Positions 48,601 to 63,600 of a DNA stretch of 64,000 bases are shown in pieces. Source of the stretch: Haemonchus contortus. Its lineage: Eukaryota > Nematoda > Chromadorea > Rhabditida > Trichostrongylidae. The notes beneath the pieces are model-generated. The model made no database searches. It was not told the origin of the DNA and saw nothing but the letters and a program-made list of their open reading frames with translations. Made by a program: the position numbers and the translations under genes. The stretch lies in NCBI GenBank assembly GCA_000469685.2, contig LS997563.1, forward strand, positions 37,054,468 through 37,118,467, in the 5' to 3' direction. How positions within the stretch are numbered: position 1 is the stretch's first letter; each line of letters opens with the position of its first letter.

Positions 48601-51600
48601 TTCTTTTCGATATGCTTGGTTGAAAAGCTGATTCTCATACAGCGCTAGTATGGATCAATGAAAAAGGCTGTTTGCGATGAATAGCGCAGCTCCCCTTTTG
48701 CGAAGAAATTGATTTAGTGCAGGTTCCATTTTGAAAAGCAATCTACGTGGCTGTCGCTTTGAAGATGAACGTGCTTCTTGCATGCATAATTTCCTCGAAA
48801 ATAGTGCCGAGTTGGAATTCAGATTGCTTTTCAGCTTTTCTACTGTAGAATCATAAAAAATACTTCTAGAAGCGTGCCGCGAAGGTATCGAACAGCGGTG
48901 CATTGTGGCGTTTCTACCTTGTACGACAGCTTTTACAGTTTTGATGTCTAGAAGTGGTTCTTTTTCCGCCTCTGTTCTCGACTTCACAGTTCTGTGTTTG
49001 CTACTTGAGTTTACTGACACTGAGACACTACTTTAAGCAGCGACAAACCGTTTTTCAAGTTTCACAATTTAAGTTCAGGAAGTCATGCTCAGAATTTGAA
49101 TCCGTTGGGCTGGCGAGGATCACATTAATGCGGCTGTTCAATAGGATGGTAGGAAAAAAGTTTATGTGGAATTTCGATTTTAGTTCTGTCGCATCTGTTC
49201 CATTGCTTGTTGACATGCTTGAGAAACAGCTGGGGAATAGCAGCAAGGTTTTGATTGTTTGAGCCCTGTGCAGAGCATACCGTTGATTCTTACATTTCCC
49301 AACGGATGTGATCACTGTTTCTAACCGGAAATGTCTCCAAGAAGTCCTGCTTGTTCTGTTGACGGGTGTTTTGCCCCCGCTGCCTTGCGCAATCGTTGTT
49401 CTGCTGTTTTTACGGTGGAATTGGATACGTTGTAAATAATATGCTGTCAGTATAACTTGTCGGTATCGGCGTGAACGAATACAGCCTTTTTTCCTTGTTT
49501 ACTTCGAGTTATTAGATCCTAGCAGATGTTGGTAGTTGCAGAATGCAAAGTATTGAACACGCTGGCGACCATGCGTCCCCGATGCCAGGACGCACGTTTT
49601 TGGCCCGCTGGGGTATTTATATTATTTATCAGGTGTTCTTATAATTTTTTCATGTATCAGCTGAACTCACAGCCTTCTAGAGAATCTTGGAGCATTGCGG
49701 TCCAGGAATCATTCATATCCAACTAAAGATATAAGAGAAAATAAAGGATAACGTAAGGACAATATAAAAGCGCGGTCGCCAATGGGTTAAAGTTTGGTTG
49801 TGCTCATGACTTAGAGCTCTATCGATGACATTGGTTGTATTATCATGAAGCTTGCATTCGGGACTGCGTTTCCCAACAGTAAATTGATTCCCTTGAGAAT
49901 TTGATCTTTGTCCACCTACGACTGAAATAGGTTTTACACATAGATATCTTCATTTTGCATAGGATTATTCGATCTCAGTGAAAAAGCCGCTTGACGTCAA
50001 TCTGCTTAATCCAGCCTCAGATGTAATATCAGACTCTATTTGTGCCCCGGCACTATCCTCCGTCATCGATTTGGCTTCTTATAATCGTATTTACGTCTTC
50101 GTTTGAATGGAACCTTCTTGTTAATCCAGTCTCGTTGATGAAATTAATGCGATAAGGAAGTCCGTTAGTAAGATGTAGAGACCCCAGTAAACATATGGAA
50201 TTCCATAGCTACTGGACACTGCATAGCTTTATTTCTGTACTTCTAATAGATGTTATTAAGTAGTTTTCTGATCATTTGTCCAAGTGTTCATATGGTAGGT
50301 TTCATTGTTGTCATTACTAGTTTTATGAACAGTCTTTCGTAGGTGTCATTTTGGAATTTTACTTACGTCTAGCTCTAGTGATGCACTTCATCTCTCGGAT
50401 AATATACAAGGGGTATGGAGAAGGAATTCACCGAATTGTTTGAAAAGGGGTCCAGATTGGAGTAGCAACATAGGCAAGACATGGTGGACCAATATTTTTG
50501 TCCCTGGTTCACTTGATTCAAGATGGGTGTATAATTTTTGTGTTTACTCACGTACCTTTTATCAAATTAATCAAATAATCAGCTCAAACTTGTTACCCTA
50601 ATAAATTGGGCGGTTTCTGCCGATTTAGGAGCTGCTTTTCAATATTTTTCAAACCAGACATCAATTTTATTTATACGCAGTTTGTTAGGGCGTGATTCCT
50701 CGAATCCATTCCGACACTTCTCTGAACTCATATGTTAGGTATGTGCCATCCTCATTGAACTAAAGCCATTTGTGATAGTCGTAATTCTTAGCGTGTCCTC
50801 CATCGAACAATTCTGAATCACCCACAATATGCTTTTTCTTAATATTTTCAGATGGTGGATGAAAGCACAACACGATTGTTAGTCAATGCGGATAACGAAG
50901 TCAGCGATACGGATAGCTTACGCACCGTTGACCGAAGCTCTGTAGGCTCGGATGAGTCGAAGGTTTGACCTAGCTATTTATATTTATCATTTTTCATGTT
51001 GAATAAGTTCCGGTTTCAAAAAGCTTAATTTCGCCATTTTTTCTTTTTTCCTAACATATCACATATGCGGTCTTGTTTTTTTTTTTCAAACCGTTCTTGC
51101 TCCACATCGCATTGTAAGTTTGGTGGTAGGATCGGTTGTTTCATTTCCTTCTGAATACCTGTATGCATTACTATGTCTGACTGAGGACTAGTGTCCAAGA
51201 GGCCGTCTGTTAATGAGTGAAAAAGTAGATATCATTCAATCATAAGAATAATTTTCAGAAACAATTCAATGAAGTTAGCCTAGTTAAGTTAGTGACAAAA
51301 GTTGAAAGTGCGAATTTAAGGAATAATATTAGTCGATCTTATAAAATGCGAGTATTAGTATATGAAACTTCACCTTGAATACGCTTGCGTCGAGCGAATT
51401 CTATAGGGACAGTTGAACTCTGTAGCCTATTCTGTGGCCACGACTTTTCTTAAGTAGGCAGTCCTCCGGGTTTTTCAAATCAATTAGGTTCGGAAGTTCT
51501 CCGACCAAAAGTTCGGAGAGTTAAAATTTCGTAAAAACCATGTGGTCAATGTGGAAAATGTCCGGGCTGAAAGGGCTCAGGTTCAATGCCTACTGTAATT

Positions 51601-54600
51601 CCCAGACATCGCACTTATTGATGATCACTTTGACTGCTTAAGCATCACTTTGATGGAAGAGAGCTCTTAGCCATGACGATCCGAAAGGGGCAACTAATCA
51701 CTTATTCGAATCACGAGTGGTTTGCCCAAAGGCGAGGGGAGCTTGTTGATCTCCCTAGTGAGCAGGCTTCTATAATTTTATCTTTTTAGGAATTTTTCAA
51801 AACTCTAACGAAGAATTTTCGAGCCAATAAGTATAATACGTGTTTTGAGATGCTATGATAACTTTCGTCACATTTACTTATTTTGGGCCAATCAATTCAG
51901 TCTACTCTTTGCATAGTGTCACTATGCTAACTTTATCTATGAATGGCATGCCTTTTTGTTTGCCATCTTATAAGCAGCCCTACGATTGATTGCCCATTGC
52001 AGCTATTTCTCTTCGATGTTTGTTTGTCACTTTGCTCAGCGATTCCTTAATGTTTACGAGACATAGCAACTCAGTGACCAAAGCTCAAAGTCTTCGGTGA
52101 TGTGATGATGAACCCGTTTTCGCAGCGATTTTGCTGCCCGAAATCGTAAATTTTCGTGGTGTCATTCTTGCCCTATCGTGAAATTACTCACGTGCTGTGC
52201 TATTCCTAGAATTAGCCACAAATTTTCATATAGATCTTGACCCTCAGGGATGAGCTGAGTTTCTTTCCCACCAAATATGTCTATAAGTGTATATTTTGGT
52301 GGTCGATGGGTAAAAATGTTTGTGTGCTTATGTTATGTATGTGTTTGACGAGAAGTCCATAACCTGTTCCTCAAGATCGAGAGCGTCCACATTTTGAAGG
52401 GATAAGGAAGGCAAAGTGAAAACACTGCTGGTTGGGGACAGGAAGTGACAACAACAGTTAGAAGAAGATAGATAACTTGAGAAGAGTGGCTGTGACGTTT
52501 TAAAGGCGTGGACAACGCAATTGCTTGCGATGGGCAGCCGATGGTTTTATGCCCCTTACGACTCTGGTATAATGAGGCTGACTCCGAAGGGATGGAGATC
52601 TATAATATTGGGTTGTAACATAAGTTCGTAGAGTTTTGCGTTAGAGTTATTTTACAACGACTTATTTTGTTTTTCAGCAAAGTGTATACATTCATTTGAA
52701 AGAGCTCTTTCTCCTCTACAAAACTGTTTTATTTGTTCTTAGGATAATTTAATTGTTCGTATTTTTTCGGGCTTAGAAATGGAATATCTAGGAAGAAAAA
52801 ATTAGCAAAAATTTCGACATCTGCTTTTCTTTGCTTCTCGTCGAGGTCAAAAAAGCAGCCGAAACCGCTCGGGACATATGCAGTGTGTACGGGGAAGATG
52901 TCTCAGGTGTGTCCACTGAAAGGTGTGGGTGGCCCCAGGAAAGCGTCAAAGCCGAGAGTCGAGCAAGATCTTAATCCAAAAAAAAGGTCATGATCTGGGT
53001 TTGGTGGGACTGGGTAGGAATGGTGCACTGGGAAACTGCTCGAACGAAACGCCACTGTCAACAAGGCAGTCTACATTGCCCAGCTGAACAGTGCAAATGA
53101 GGCCATTCGGCTGAAAAGACCTTATAGACGAGGTCATGTCATCTTGCTTCACGACAACAGCAAGCCTCATATTGCTCAAGTCGACAAAACAGCATTCCAA
53201 GAGCTTGAATGAAAAGTTTTTCAGCATCCACCCCACCCTCCTGGTCTTGCACCTGCCGACTATCACCTTTTCTGCTCCATGTTGAACCAAATGAGGGGTG
53301 TTACCTTCGATGGCGAAGGGGATCTTAAAAACTGGCTCAACAAATTCTTCGACACCACAACGGCCGATTTTTGGCGAGTCGCCATCAACAAATTGGTCGA
53401 GAGATGGGAGGAGGTGTGAACAGTAACGGAGGATACATCATTGGTCAATTTATTATTATAGTTATTGTTTTTTGGCTCAAACGAATCTTTGTGAAAAAAC
53501 TCTACGAACTTATGTTACAACCCAATAGTTGGCCTTGGATGGTATCAATTCGTCAAGCGATACCAGGGCCATCTGTGTGATGGTCCACTCATTTCTCTGC
53601 ACCTCCGGAAATTCCTTTCACTTTTTCTATCTATCTTTTTCATAGTATCGAGAAAGGCATGATGATCATGAAATACATGCTTTCGAATAAAATCTCATAA
53701 CCTGTGCAATACTGTCGAGTACATTACCTGACAAACGCTACATTACCCTTACATTACCCAACATTACGTGGCATTACCCTTACTACCGTGTTATTTCGCT
53801 AGTCCATACATCTTAAATGCTTGCTATGTAAGAATGGTTTTTGATTAGGTCTTCTCCTTTTGTTCTTGAGTCAGCCTCTGCAATGATCGGAGCTACATAT
53901 AGTGACAGTGATGGTGGAGAGAAAATTACCGTATTCCCCTCAACGGATTTGTTTGATTTGGAGGAATGGTTTACCATCGAGGTGTGTTGATCTCTGATAT
54001 CTAAATCACACTGCAGTACACCATAAAAATCTCACTAGTATCCTTTTAAATCGTAAAAGGGTCTTTGTTGACCGAAAGCTGCAAAAATTTAAGAGTTGAC
54101 GGGCTTAGAAAGTTGATTCGTGTAATATATGTTCAGTCTGCGCATCAAAGCAAGCTCTTATGAGCTGCGTTTGGGGTATGGTTCATCTATAGAGATTCAG
54201 AAGCGTAAATGGGAGATCTAGGATTTCGCTTGTGAACTATTTTGCTCTGATTCCTGCGCGTTTTTTTTTTTCGTTGAATTGCGCTCATTTGGGGCGTCGG
54301 CGTCACTAATTTTGGTTGAACTCTTCGCTCAAACCTGTAGGCTTTACGTCTTTGCACAGAGGCAGAGGCATATTAAGTTCATTGTGGGAAATCGTTATTT
54401 GGCCACATAAAGTGGAATTGCATGCACTTTATAAGTGAGTTTGCTTTGTACAAACCGCGGGTGGGGGGTGAAGTCTTACTCGTCTCGAACTGTTGCTCCC
54501 GATGTTAACCGTAATAACTCATTGACTATTTGATTCAACCTTTATTAATCTGTTTGCGCACTATTCTAGAAATGCCTAGCTTGAATACGCAGTCTTGAAT

Positions 54601-57600
54601 GATGCCTGCCAATTTGGTCGATTTAGATAACATGACTATCAAAAGTCGTTGTCCATGTCCGTTGTCCTTACCCACATGGTATGAACCATTGGTCGAGATA
54701 CCCAGATAAAGGGGCTCTCATCAGTTGCTTATCAGCTCGTATCATCACTCATTTACGTTTTCTTCACATCCTACATCTAACAGTGCCAAAGTTCGACTAC
54801 TGACCGATGGAATCATAGACCCAGTGGCAATGTCCACTTATCAGCCCCTATCAGTTTCTGTCAACAACCACCTACGGTCTCTTAACAGGCCCTTCTTAAG
54901 TGCCAAGGTTCTACCGCAAACATGAATTCTGTCAGACCTTGAAAGTTGTTATTCACCCGATTCCCACCACCCACCATCTTCGATCGTATCGTTTTCTTAC
55001 CAAACTTCCTACCAAAGTGACCAGATTCATTGTTGACACGAAATTTGACATGCTTCCAGTGAATTGGCCTTCTATGGCTACTTGTCACCCATTACTGTCG
55101 TTATTAGTTCCTGTTATCAACTATCTACGATCTCTACACATCCCAAACCGAAATTTCAAAGTTCAAAGTCCCGTGGGACAATTTTTCGTCACACACCTGC
55201 ATATATACACACACACATCATATACATATACACGCACACTTGCTATTGTATGTTATTAGCAGTTATCACAGTTTTATTGCCATGATTTCTAGCTTCCAAA
55301 TTTTGTAGGAACAGTCTGCTGCGAGTAAAATTGGAGCTTTCATTGACAAAGCAAAATCGAAAGGGAAAAAATTGGTAACTCGAACTAAGGAACACTCAAA
55401 ATCTCCCGGTACGTTTACGACTTACTCCGTAAGACCAATGTCCATGAATGACATTTTCAAACCTTTCTATACCCGTTTTTGTAGAGGTTTCGGAAGCTGC
55501 TGCGCAGTGTGCTATTGTTCAACCAACATCTAGTCAACCAAGTGAGAAAGACGAAAAAGTTCAGGCTGACGTGCATCCGAAGGTACGATCAGAATTACTG
55601 AAGTGTAATTAGTAGTAGTCCTTTAAGTAAACATGATACAGGTCTTGGAGGAGCCGACGATGATGTCTTCATTGGGTCAGCGATTTCGAAATATGCCATT
55701 CTTTAAATATCGTATGATATTGCTCGGTATGCTGCTCTCCGTCACATTTGTTTGTCCTGGTACGTTTGGCTTCAATAATTCTTGTGTTATTCTACGCCTA
55801 TCCAGTCCTGTTTTCTTTTTCTCATTCTTTTCTCAGCAGATGTAGTAGAAATCATTTTTCTCTATTGTTTTTTAGGGTTTTTAACTGGCCTGTGTTGGGG
55901 TCTATATTTGTCGTTCATCGGTTTCCTGTACTTATTTGTTTCTGAACCGCGTCCAGAGGTGAGTATTCGGTCGAGCTTGTTTTTTAAACTGCGTGAAATG
56001 TTTACTAATTCCCTTCCTAATGACAATAATTTAAAATCACATTAATACATTCCATGCTCTTGTAGAGTTTATTTGAAATTGTGTGTTTCCTGAAACTTTC
56101 TCGGCGAAATTATCAAAATGGCACAATGTGAGCATGAACTTGTTAGCGAACTTAAAAGTATAGCTATTTGAAAAGCCCTGAAAGCCCTGTTTATCTATAC
56201 AATTTGTCGAGATCGCCTCCAGCGTGCTTTAGCACATGCCAATACTGCTAACGCTTTAGAACTGAACGTTCAAAGCTGACAGAAATCCAAGAAAGGAAAA
56301 GTAGTAAAGGCTAGAAAGAGAATTCTGCATTCGCTAGCTTCCACAGCAGTTATTTGAAAGGACCGCGGGGCAACTTCTAGATAGAGATTTTCCTTCTACC
56401 ATGAAGTGATGCAGCAGTTTATTCACTGATTTTCGTCACTATCGAAGTACAGTAGCGCTCAAAAGTCTTCGATGAATGGTGCCTCAGCCGTACTTTTCAG
56501 TCGTAACTCCTTTCCTAATGGATCTAATCTTGCGAAATTTATATATTTGGAACGAGGGTATATTGTGAATAGTTACCACTATCAACCTGCAATCTGATCG
56601 TGTTTCAGATATTCCAAAGAGCATGATTTCAAAATCGACTGAAAATACAGATGATGGCCTTCCTAGAATCTTTTTTCTTTTTGTCATGTCTAAAGTGTAC
56701 GAGCGGTAATGCCGAACACAAAAGATGAGAAAAACGCACATAAGGTGCGAATAAGTGCAGACGTCAACAACTTTACTTTTAGCAAAATCTGCCACCGCAA
56801 CAAACACCTTGCTCTATCTGTGGATATTGCAGCTTCGCAGTCAAATAGTGATAGGGAGGGTGAAATATGCTCTAGTTAAACATATCCAAATTTCGCGCGA
56901 TTTGGTTAACTAAGAAAAAAGTTATTAACGAAAAAGCGTCGAAGCATTTCACCGAAGACTTTTGAGCGCACTGTATGTACAAACGGTTATACTGTGTTTG
57001 CGTTGTGTTTGCGTATCTCCTGCTAATTTCAGCAGAATTCTACTACGTTTTTACCATAATGATATGTATCCATATGGATGCGCTTCGTTGCGCGCGTCCG
57101 TCAAAACTAGGTCACGCCGCAGCGGCGCGTGCGGCGGGTCAGCCCGCGATACTTGAGTTTGCGCTTGGTCCTCGGCAGTCAGCCAATGAGAAGATAACAC
57201 GGACAAATCAAATGTTCCTCCACTCACACTTGGTGGTACTGTAATGTCATCTCGAGCCCCAGTGGAGTGCGCCGCGCGCGAAGCAGACGGGGTGACCTAC
57301 TTTCGACGGACGCGCGCAACGGACGTTCACCGTATCCATATATAGCAAGTAGGAGTAGCGTACCGTCTTGTTTGTAAAGCATTAATAGTTAGAGCACAAG
57401 AGCACTGGGCAACATGACTTTATTCTTTTGTTGACTGTTTTGCAAACATTATCGCTAAAAATGAAGCATAGTGTGTTTTTCAAGCAATGTCGTTACTGGA
57501 AAACACTGTTTCTATTTATTCAATCTTTTCATCTAGAGACCCTTTTCTTTTTGAGGTTCCTTCCTCATCGCCGTGCCTTTGAAGGCATATTGCCTCTAAA

Positions 57601-60600
57601 CCCTGGTAATGGAACCTTTCATTTAGATCCAGCGCCATCCTTCTTTTGCTAATCTCGAAAACATCGCCAAGGAAAATGGAGTTTTTGAGCAAGCACGGGA
57701 AGCCGACGAGTGTGAAGGAGATGCGCTTGGGATACACGAAGGCGTTGTATATAGGGTATTTCCTTCAATACAATTTCTACATCAGTCACGGCAGAAACAG
57801 CTTGATCGGATATAGGCAACATCTTTTTGATTTAGGGATGGATGAATGAGTTAAAAGGCAAGTATTCTCCTGCAACTTACCATGTTAATAATGCACAGTC
57901 TGTGCTCGTCCGACTGGAGGTTTGTTATGCATATGTTTATTCTCATTTTTGGACAGCTCTGGATCTGTGCTTTCTGTTGAACTTTGGAGTTTAGGGCACT
58001 ACCTTACGAATTTCTCGTCCGGCAAAGGCAGTGCTTAAGCATGCTTTTCATGAAGATCCTACGTTAACCCAGCCACAACCTACGATGGTTTCACAGACGA
58101 TGTACAGCCTTGAGGGAGCTTATGTACGTTTATGGTGGCTTTGTCTTTTTACTTTTGATTAATTTTTCGCTAACCTCTCAAAACGTCCCAATAAACTGAC
58201 ATGTGGAAAAGAGTTGGTGCATGTGCTTTGAAAGAAATGAGGTAGAAGCCAGTAATTCGAAGCAAACCAATCACAACATCAATTTGAGTGGCCAATTGAG
58301 TTAGTTGATCGCCTGATTTCTTCTGAAAAATTCTCGAGAACGTCTTGTGAATGATCTTTTCGGAGGCGTTTCTGAATGTAGCACTCGGAAACCCCTTCAC
58401 AATGAGCATGTGCTTAGAATTAATTACTGAAAAATATTCAATATTTATTAAATCTATCTTTCTTCCTATGTAATTTTTATTTGCTATTTAAGGATGCAGT
58501 ATTGTATATGATGTTTCCAGGTATCGCTTCGTCCGAAGCGTTTGGCACAGCGACGATGGTGGAGCCGAAAATATCCTATTCACATCAAATTTGCTCGGAA
58601 ACCATCAGATATTATGAACCTCTCAAAACCGCTCTCACGGTTGGTTTTTTTTTATTTAGTGTTCATGTTTTCTTGAAAGTGTGAATCGGTCATGATTTCC
58701 TTGGTCATGTAGCACAATTTCTATTCTGGATGGTTTTTGGGAACATATTCAATCATTGAAAGGTGTCGGCTCACTCATGGCCTTAATTCTTATGCCTTTG
58801 AAATCCTTTGATAATACTTTGATAATAATATAATGATAAGTAAATGGAGCGGTCAATGAAATCTTTCGTGATTTCGGGTGACGAAGCCCTTTTTCGTACT
58901 TTTTTTTGGTGCTGTTTGGAATTATGCTCTGTTCAAGGTGATGTTAGACCTGGCTTTCAAGCCTTAAGCTCGAGGAAGGAAGGACTGTGGAGAGCGAGAA
59001 ATTAGAAAAAGGAGAATAGTTTATAACGGCTCAAAGATTTTTTAGAGCTCATTCGATGATTTGCCTAAACAGCACCTTTCCCCTTTTGCCGCTACGACCC
59101 ATTCTTTTTGAAAAGTCAACTCCTAACCCCTTTCGCGAAGTCAACGATGTGCTCTGTATTCTGCATGAACACGGCTAGGGTTATACTTGAGAAATTGTGC
59201 AGTGTCTTTCACCCAATCCCTCCTTTTTTCACACATGATTTCGCTCTCATTTTGCGTTTTTATCGTTTTGCTTTTTTATCGAAAAAACTTTTTCAGTTCT
59301 GTGTCAATGCACCCAGTGGAGACTGCTCCTGATCATTTGCCATTTTTGGAGGGTGAACGTTCCTCGTATGACGAGGGTTATACTGCTGAGACCGATTCAA
59401 GCGACGAAAGCGATACAGATCATTCGCGTGGTGTGGGCCGCGCCTCCTCCTTCAACCATGTACCGGATTTTTTGAGCATCTCTGATGGGACTCATCGGCC
59501 AGGAAAGGAAAGATCAATATATCTTTTCGTGAGAGCTGCGCGAGAAAAGGAGCGATGGTTCCACTTGTGAGTAACTTTTTCTTAAATCTTTCTCAAATAA
59601 GCATCTCTCAATTTAGACTTCGTGAAGCGTGTGCACAGTCAGCGACTTTCCGAAGACCTGTAACAAAAAGGAGCAATAGCGTGGTACAGTTTGATGTGAA
59701 TTCTTTCGTACTCTTGCCAAAGTGATTAAACAAGCCTATGATTGTTGAAGAAATAATTTTCCACATTCACTGCTATAGTACTGAGGCTCAAAGACAGAAA
59801 ACACGTGCTTCAATGATGACATTTAACTAATTAGGGCATGAGTAATTTGGGACAGGCTAACCTTGATTTTTTGTTTACTGGTCAATTCTTTTACCTTGCA
59901 TCTTCTCAAAATGTTTAACTTTTCGCTTTGTCTTATTGATGTCTCCATTACGTCAGTTTCTAGGCCAGTCTTTTGTTGTATCCTTAGCTATACGTTGTAA
60001 TTCAGTTTGGTTTAGAATAGCACGAATGAATCTCCGCCGAAGTCACCGTCGAGTCCAATGTTTGAAGACGCAGTCTACAAAAGGATTCACAAACAGTTTG
60101 CCGAGTAAGCCTGATGTTTTATTCGATTTCCGGTTTAGGAATAAGTCACTTTTTCGACTCCAGGCAAATTTCCATAATGCTCGGCTATGGAGTGATTCCG
60201 CCTGAGCGAGGATCTACAGTATCCCTTGATCTTGGCACCGTGAAATGGAGACCTGGTTGTCCTGAAGAAAACACCGACTTGGTGGAATCCATCAACTCGG
60301 TCGCAACTAGGTTTAACATTCTTCGTTCGACATCTTTACGCTTTTCTTTATTTACAATAATATTGTTTTTGTATTTCACGATGAGTATATCTGTCCTGCT
60401 ACAGTAATATCAGTATGAATATGATGATTGGTATGTAACGCATGCTTTAAAAGGTCGTAATCGGTACTGGAGTGCTTTTCAAATTACGCTGTGCACTTGG
60501 CGAGACAACTCTTCAGTAAAACCTTTTTGCTAGCTTCATTTTTGCCTATTCTGGGATTGATTAAGGTCGAAAAAGGTTCACGAATATGCATTACAGCTCT

Positions 60601-63600
60601 TATGTATTGTTGAACCACCAAGCTACATTTTTTCAGTGCAAGTTTGTAACAAGAACAAATTTATATAACTTGTTTCTTCTTTATTAGGTCATCTCATTCA
60701 AAAGTTCGCAAGCTTTTATTCGAGTAAAACGAACAGCAAACAAGATAAAAAGCTAATATTCTAATGTTCTGTCGGGTGGGCTCCATCATTGTTGACGACC
60801 CTCTCCCAGCGTCCAGATGGCACCTGGACACCAACTAGCTTCTTTCCTTCAACATGTGCAGATAAAATGCTGTTGACGTCCATTTCGGCGATCGACCAGT
60901 TGTCAAAGCGTTTGCCACTGCGACGTGCCTTCATTTGACCGAACCGGTTGAAGTCGCACGGCTGGAGCTCGAGAGAATAGGGCGGTTGAATCTAGGTTTC
61001 AATATTCTTTTCTTCAAAAAACTGCTGCGCCATTCGAGATGGGTGGGGCTTGGCACTGTCATGAGCGATAATTGCCCTCTTGAAGTTGTGTGCTGCCATC
61101 CAATTGCCGGTTTTATCGTCGAGAAACTGGCAATACACTTCAGAAGTGACGGTCATTTTTTCAGGACAAAGTCGCCAGAACGCCACGCCTCAGAAATCCA
61201 TTGCCATGATGAGCATCCACTTGGAACCATGTGACTCTTTATGAACCAATTCGGGCGGTTCCTCTTCGGCGTCCATCCAAACCCGACGCTTGTGACTTTC
61301 GGGCTCAGTGTAAAACCCACCCATGTTTCATCTATAGCCAAGTTTCGTTTCGTGGGTCGTGGGTGACGTCGGTGGCGGAGAAGATTGTTTCTACAAGCAT
61401 CAATTCGGTTTTGGACCTGTGCTTCTGTAAGTAAATGAGGTACCCATACACACATTTTCTTGACCATCTTCGAATCTTTGGACACAACTCGGCCAACGGA
61501 AGTAGCAGGGATGCCGGTCTCGCGGGCAAGTTCGGCAATGGTGCAGTCTCTGCGCTCAGCCATTCGACGCTTGATTTCAGCTACTCGTTCTTCGTGTGCG
61601 GAGTGAACATTGTGAGCACCACCTCGGCCTTCACTTGTCTCCGTTCTTCCTTCTTTGAACATTCTCACCCATTTCTGCACATTACGCTTGAAGAACTCCG
61701 TCCCGTCCATTTGTTGATTGTGCTCACAATGAATTTGAGCTTCGGATTCTCTTTGTATAGCGCCCCATTTGATAATTTCGCGTTGATCCTGTTCGGTGAT
61801 ACTTCTTTTCAAATTGTCAATATCTTCTGCTGCAGCCATGGTGTCGAAATCGGGCAGTGTCGTAGCTCACGGTCCGCGCTTCAGATCAAAACACTGTGGA
61901 TGGTGACAGCCTCCTTCATAATCCCGCCATCCCTCTGGATGTCTGCGAACTTTTGAATGAGATGACCTAATAAATCGATGGGCTTTTTTACTATGCTACA
62001 TTCTGGGAACAAAGTGTTGAAAGTTGTTTCACATATTTACTTCAAATGTAAGCGTCCACGTCTGAGAAAAATGAGTTGAGAATAATCTGTCAACGACCCG
62101 AGAATTGATCGGTATCGATTGATAGAAGTCGATCATTACCATTGTAGCTACATAAGTTCCCACTTGCTTCTCCCTTCTTTAACATTTAAATATGTTATTC
62201 TTTCTTACATTCTTCTTAAAACAATAACATTCTTTATGTATGCTGGGATAAGCTCAAAAATTGCGAAGGAAAGGTGTGATGTGCTTTCCACTTGTTTTTT
62301 TTTCAGAATCTTTTTTGATTTCTGTCGCGACGAATTCTGGGCCAATCAAGTTAAGCACAAAATTCAAAGCAAATTGGCTACGATTCATGTAAGACTTTCA
62401 ATCTTCTCATCCGTTTTTGCTCGTTGATGATAGCAAGTGTTCTCGCTGAGTGTACTTTTTCTAGCTACCGTACTTCATCGAGACTTTGGAGCTTTCATCG
62501 TTGAGCCTCGGGAGGACCGCTCCACGAATTGTTGGTGTCTATACTCCAAAATTAAACGAGTGGGGAATCTGGGTAGATTTGGAGGTGAGTTTGTTCAGAA
62601 CGAAACGAATCTCTCTCTAGCTTTGTTAGTCTGCTTTTCACAAGCCCATGCTTTCTTTTCTCAATGGAGAGATATAACATCTGTTCTTGATACACTCGTT
62701 TATCAATTGTTACATAAATTGGAATTTCGTCAACCAGTGGAGGGGAGCATTACTTGCCTGATCAATATTGGACTCCGCTAGGGCTCTGGAAGTTTGTGTA
62801 TGGAAATCAATGCAGACTTTCATACTGTATAGGGCGCCATAACTGAATAAGGTGTTTCCGAAAACGGTTCGGTATGGAAAGTGGGAGGGTGGGAAGTGGG
62901 AGAGACTACTGTGATGAACAGCGCACCTTTGCTTGGATTTATTGTGAAGTGCACATTCAGACGGCTTACGCAATGAGAGCTTTTGTTTCAGCGTTTTTTC
63001 AAACGGTGGCCAAGTTCACCGAAATGATTGAATATTGCATAATTTTTATGTGTTTTTATTGTAGTTTCTTGATTTTCATAACTTAGATGAAGTACGGAGG
63101 TGGTATTCGCTTGGTTCTTCAAACTAGTGTGAATCTTCTGAAACTCCATCAAGGATCCACAAAAGTATGTCATGACATTTATTCAACTCTAACCTTGTGT
63201 TTGAAGACGCTCAGCTCTCGTGCATTATTATTGTATTGTTCTTTTATGTGTTTGTTTTAGGTGGAAACCGAACGGAAGCTTTCTCGTTTGAGCAATGCTA
63301 TGGCGTACCCGACGTCGCATTACTCAGATGAGGATTTGCCTGAGAGTCCTGAAAGTAGCCCCGATGAGGACTTCGGTGCCAAAAACAACCTCGACGGGTT
63401 CGTTTTTCGCTGCTATTGACAAAAGGTTTACGTGATCATGTCTACGTTTTTAGCCCAAGTACAAAAGAACGCACAGGAAAGAAAATCATTACCCTGGTAG
63501 AACGAGCTGCACAGAGCAGTTTCTTCCAAAAAGCCGCTAAATTTCCTAAAGTAGCCAAAGTAAGTGCTGGCTGTATCCTCTGGGCTTAGTAATTGGAAAG

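Noticed and set aside
48655..49020. 121-codon minus-strand ORF in TEX2-like intron 1
   Set aside because: No recognisable family, no splice partners on the minus strand, and composition like surrounding intron.
53720..53785. Interstitial telomere repeat
   Set aside because: The unit is ACATTACC, not TTAGGC, and copies are irregular.
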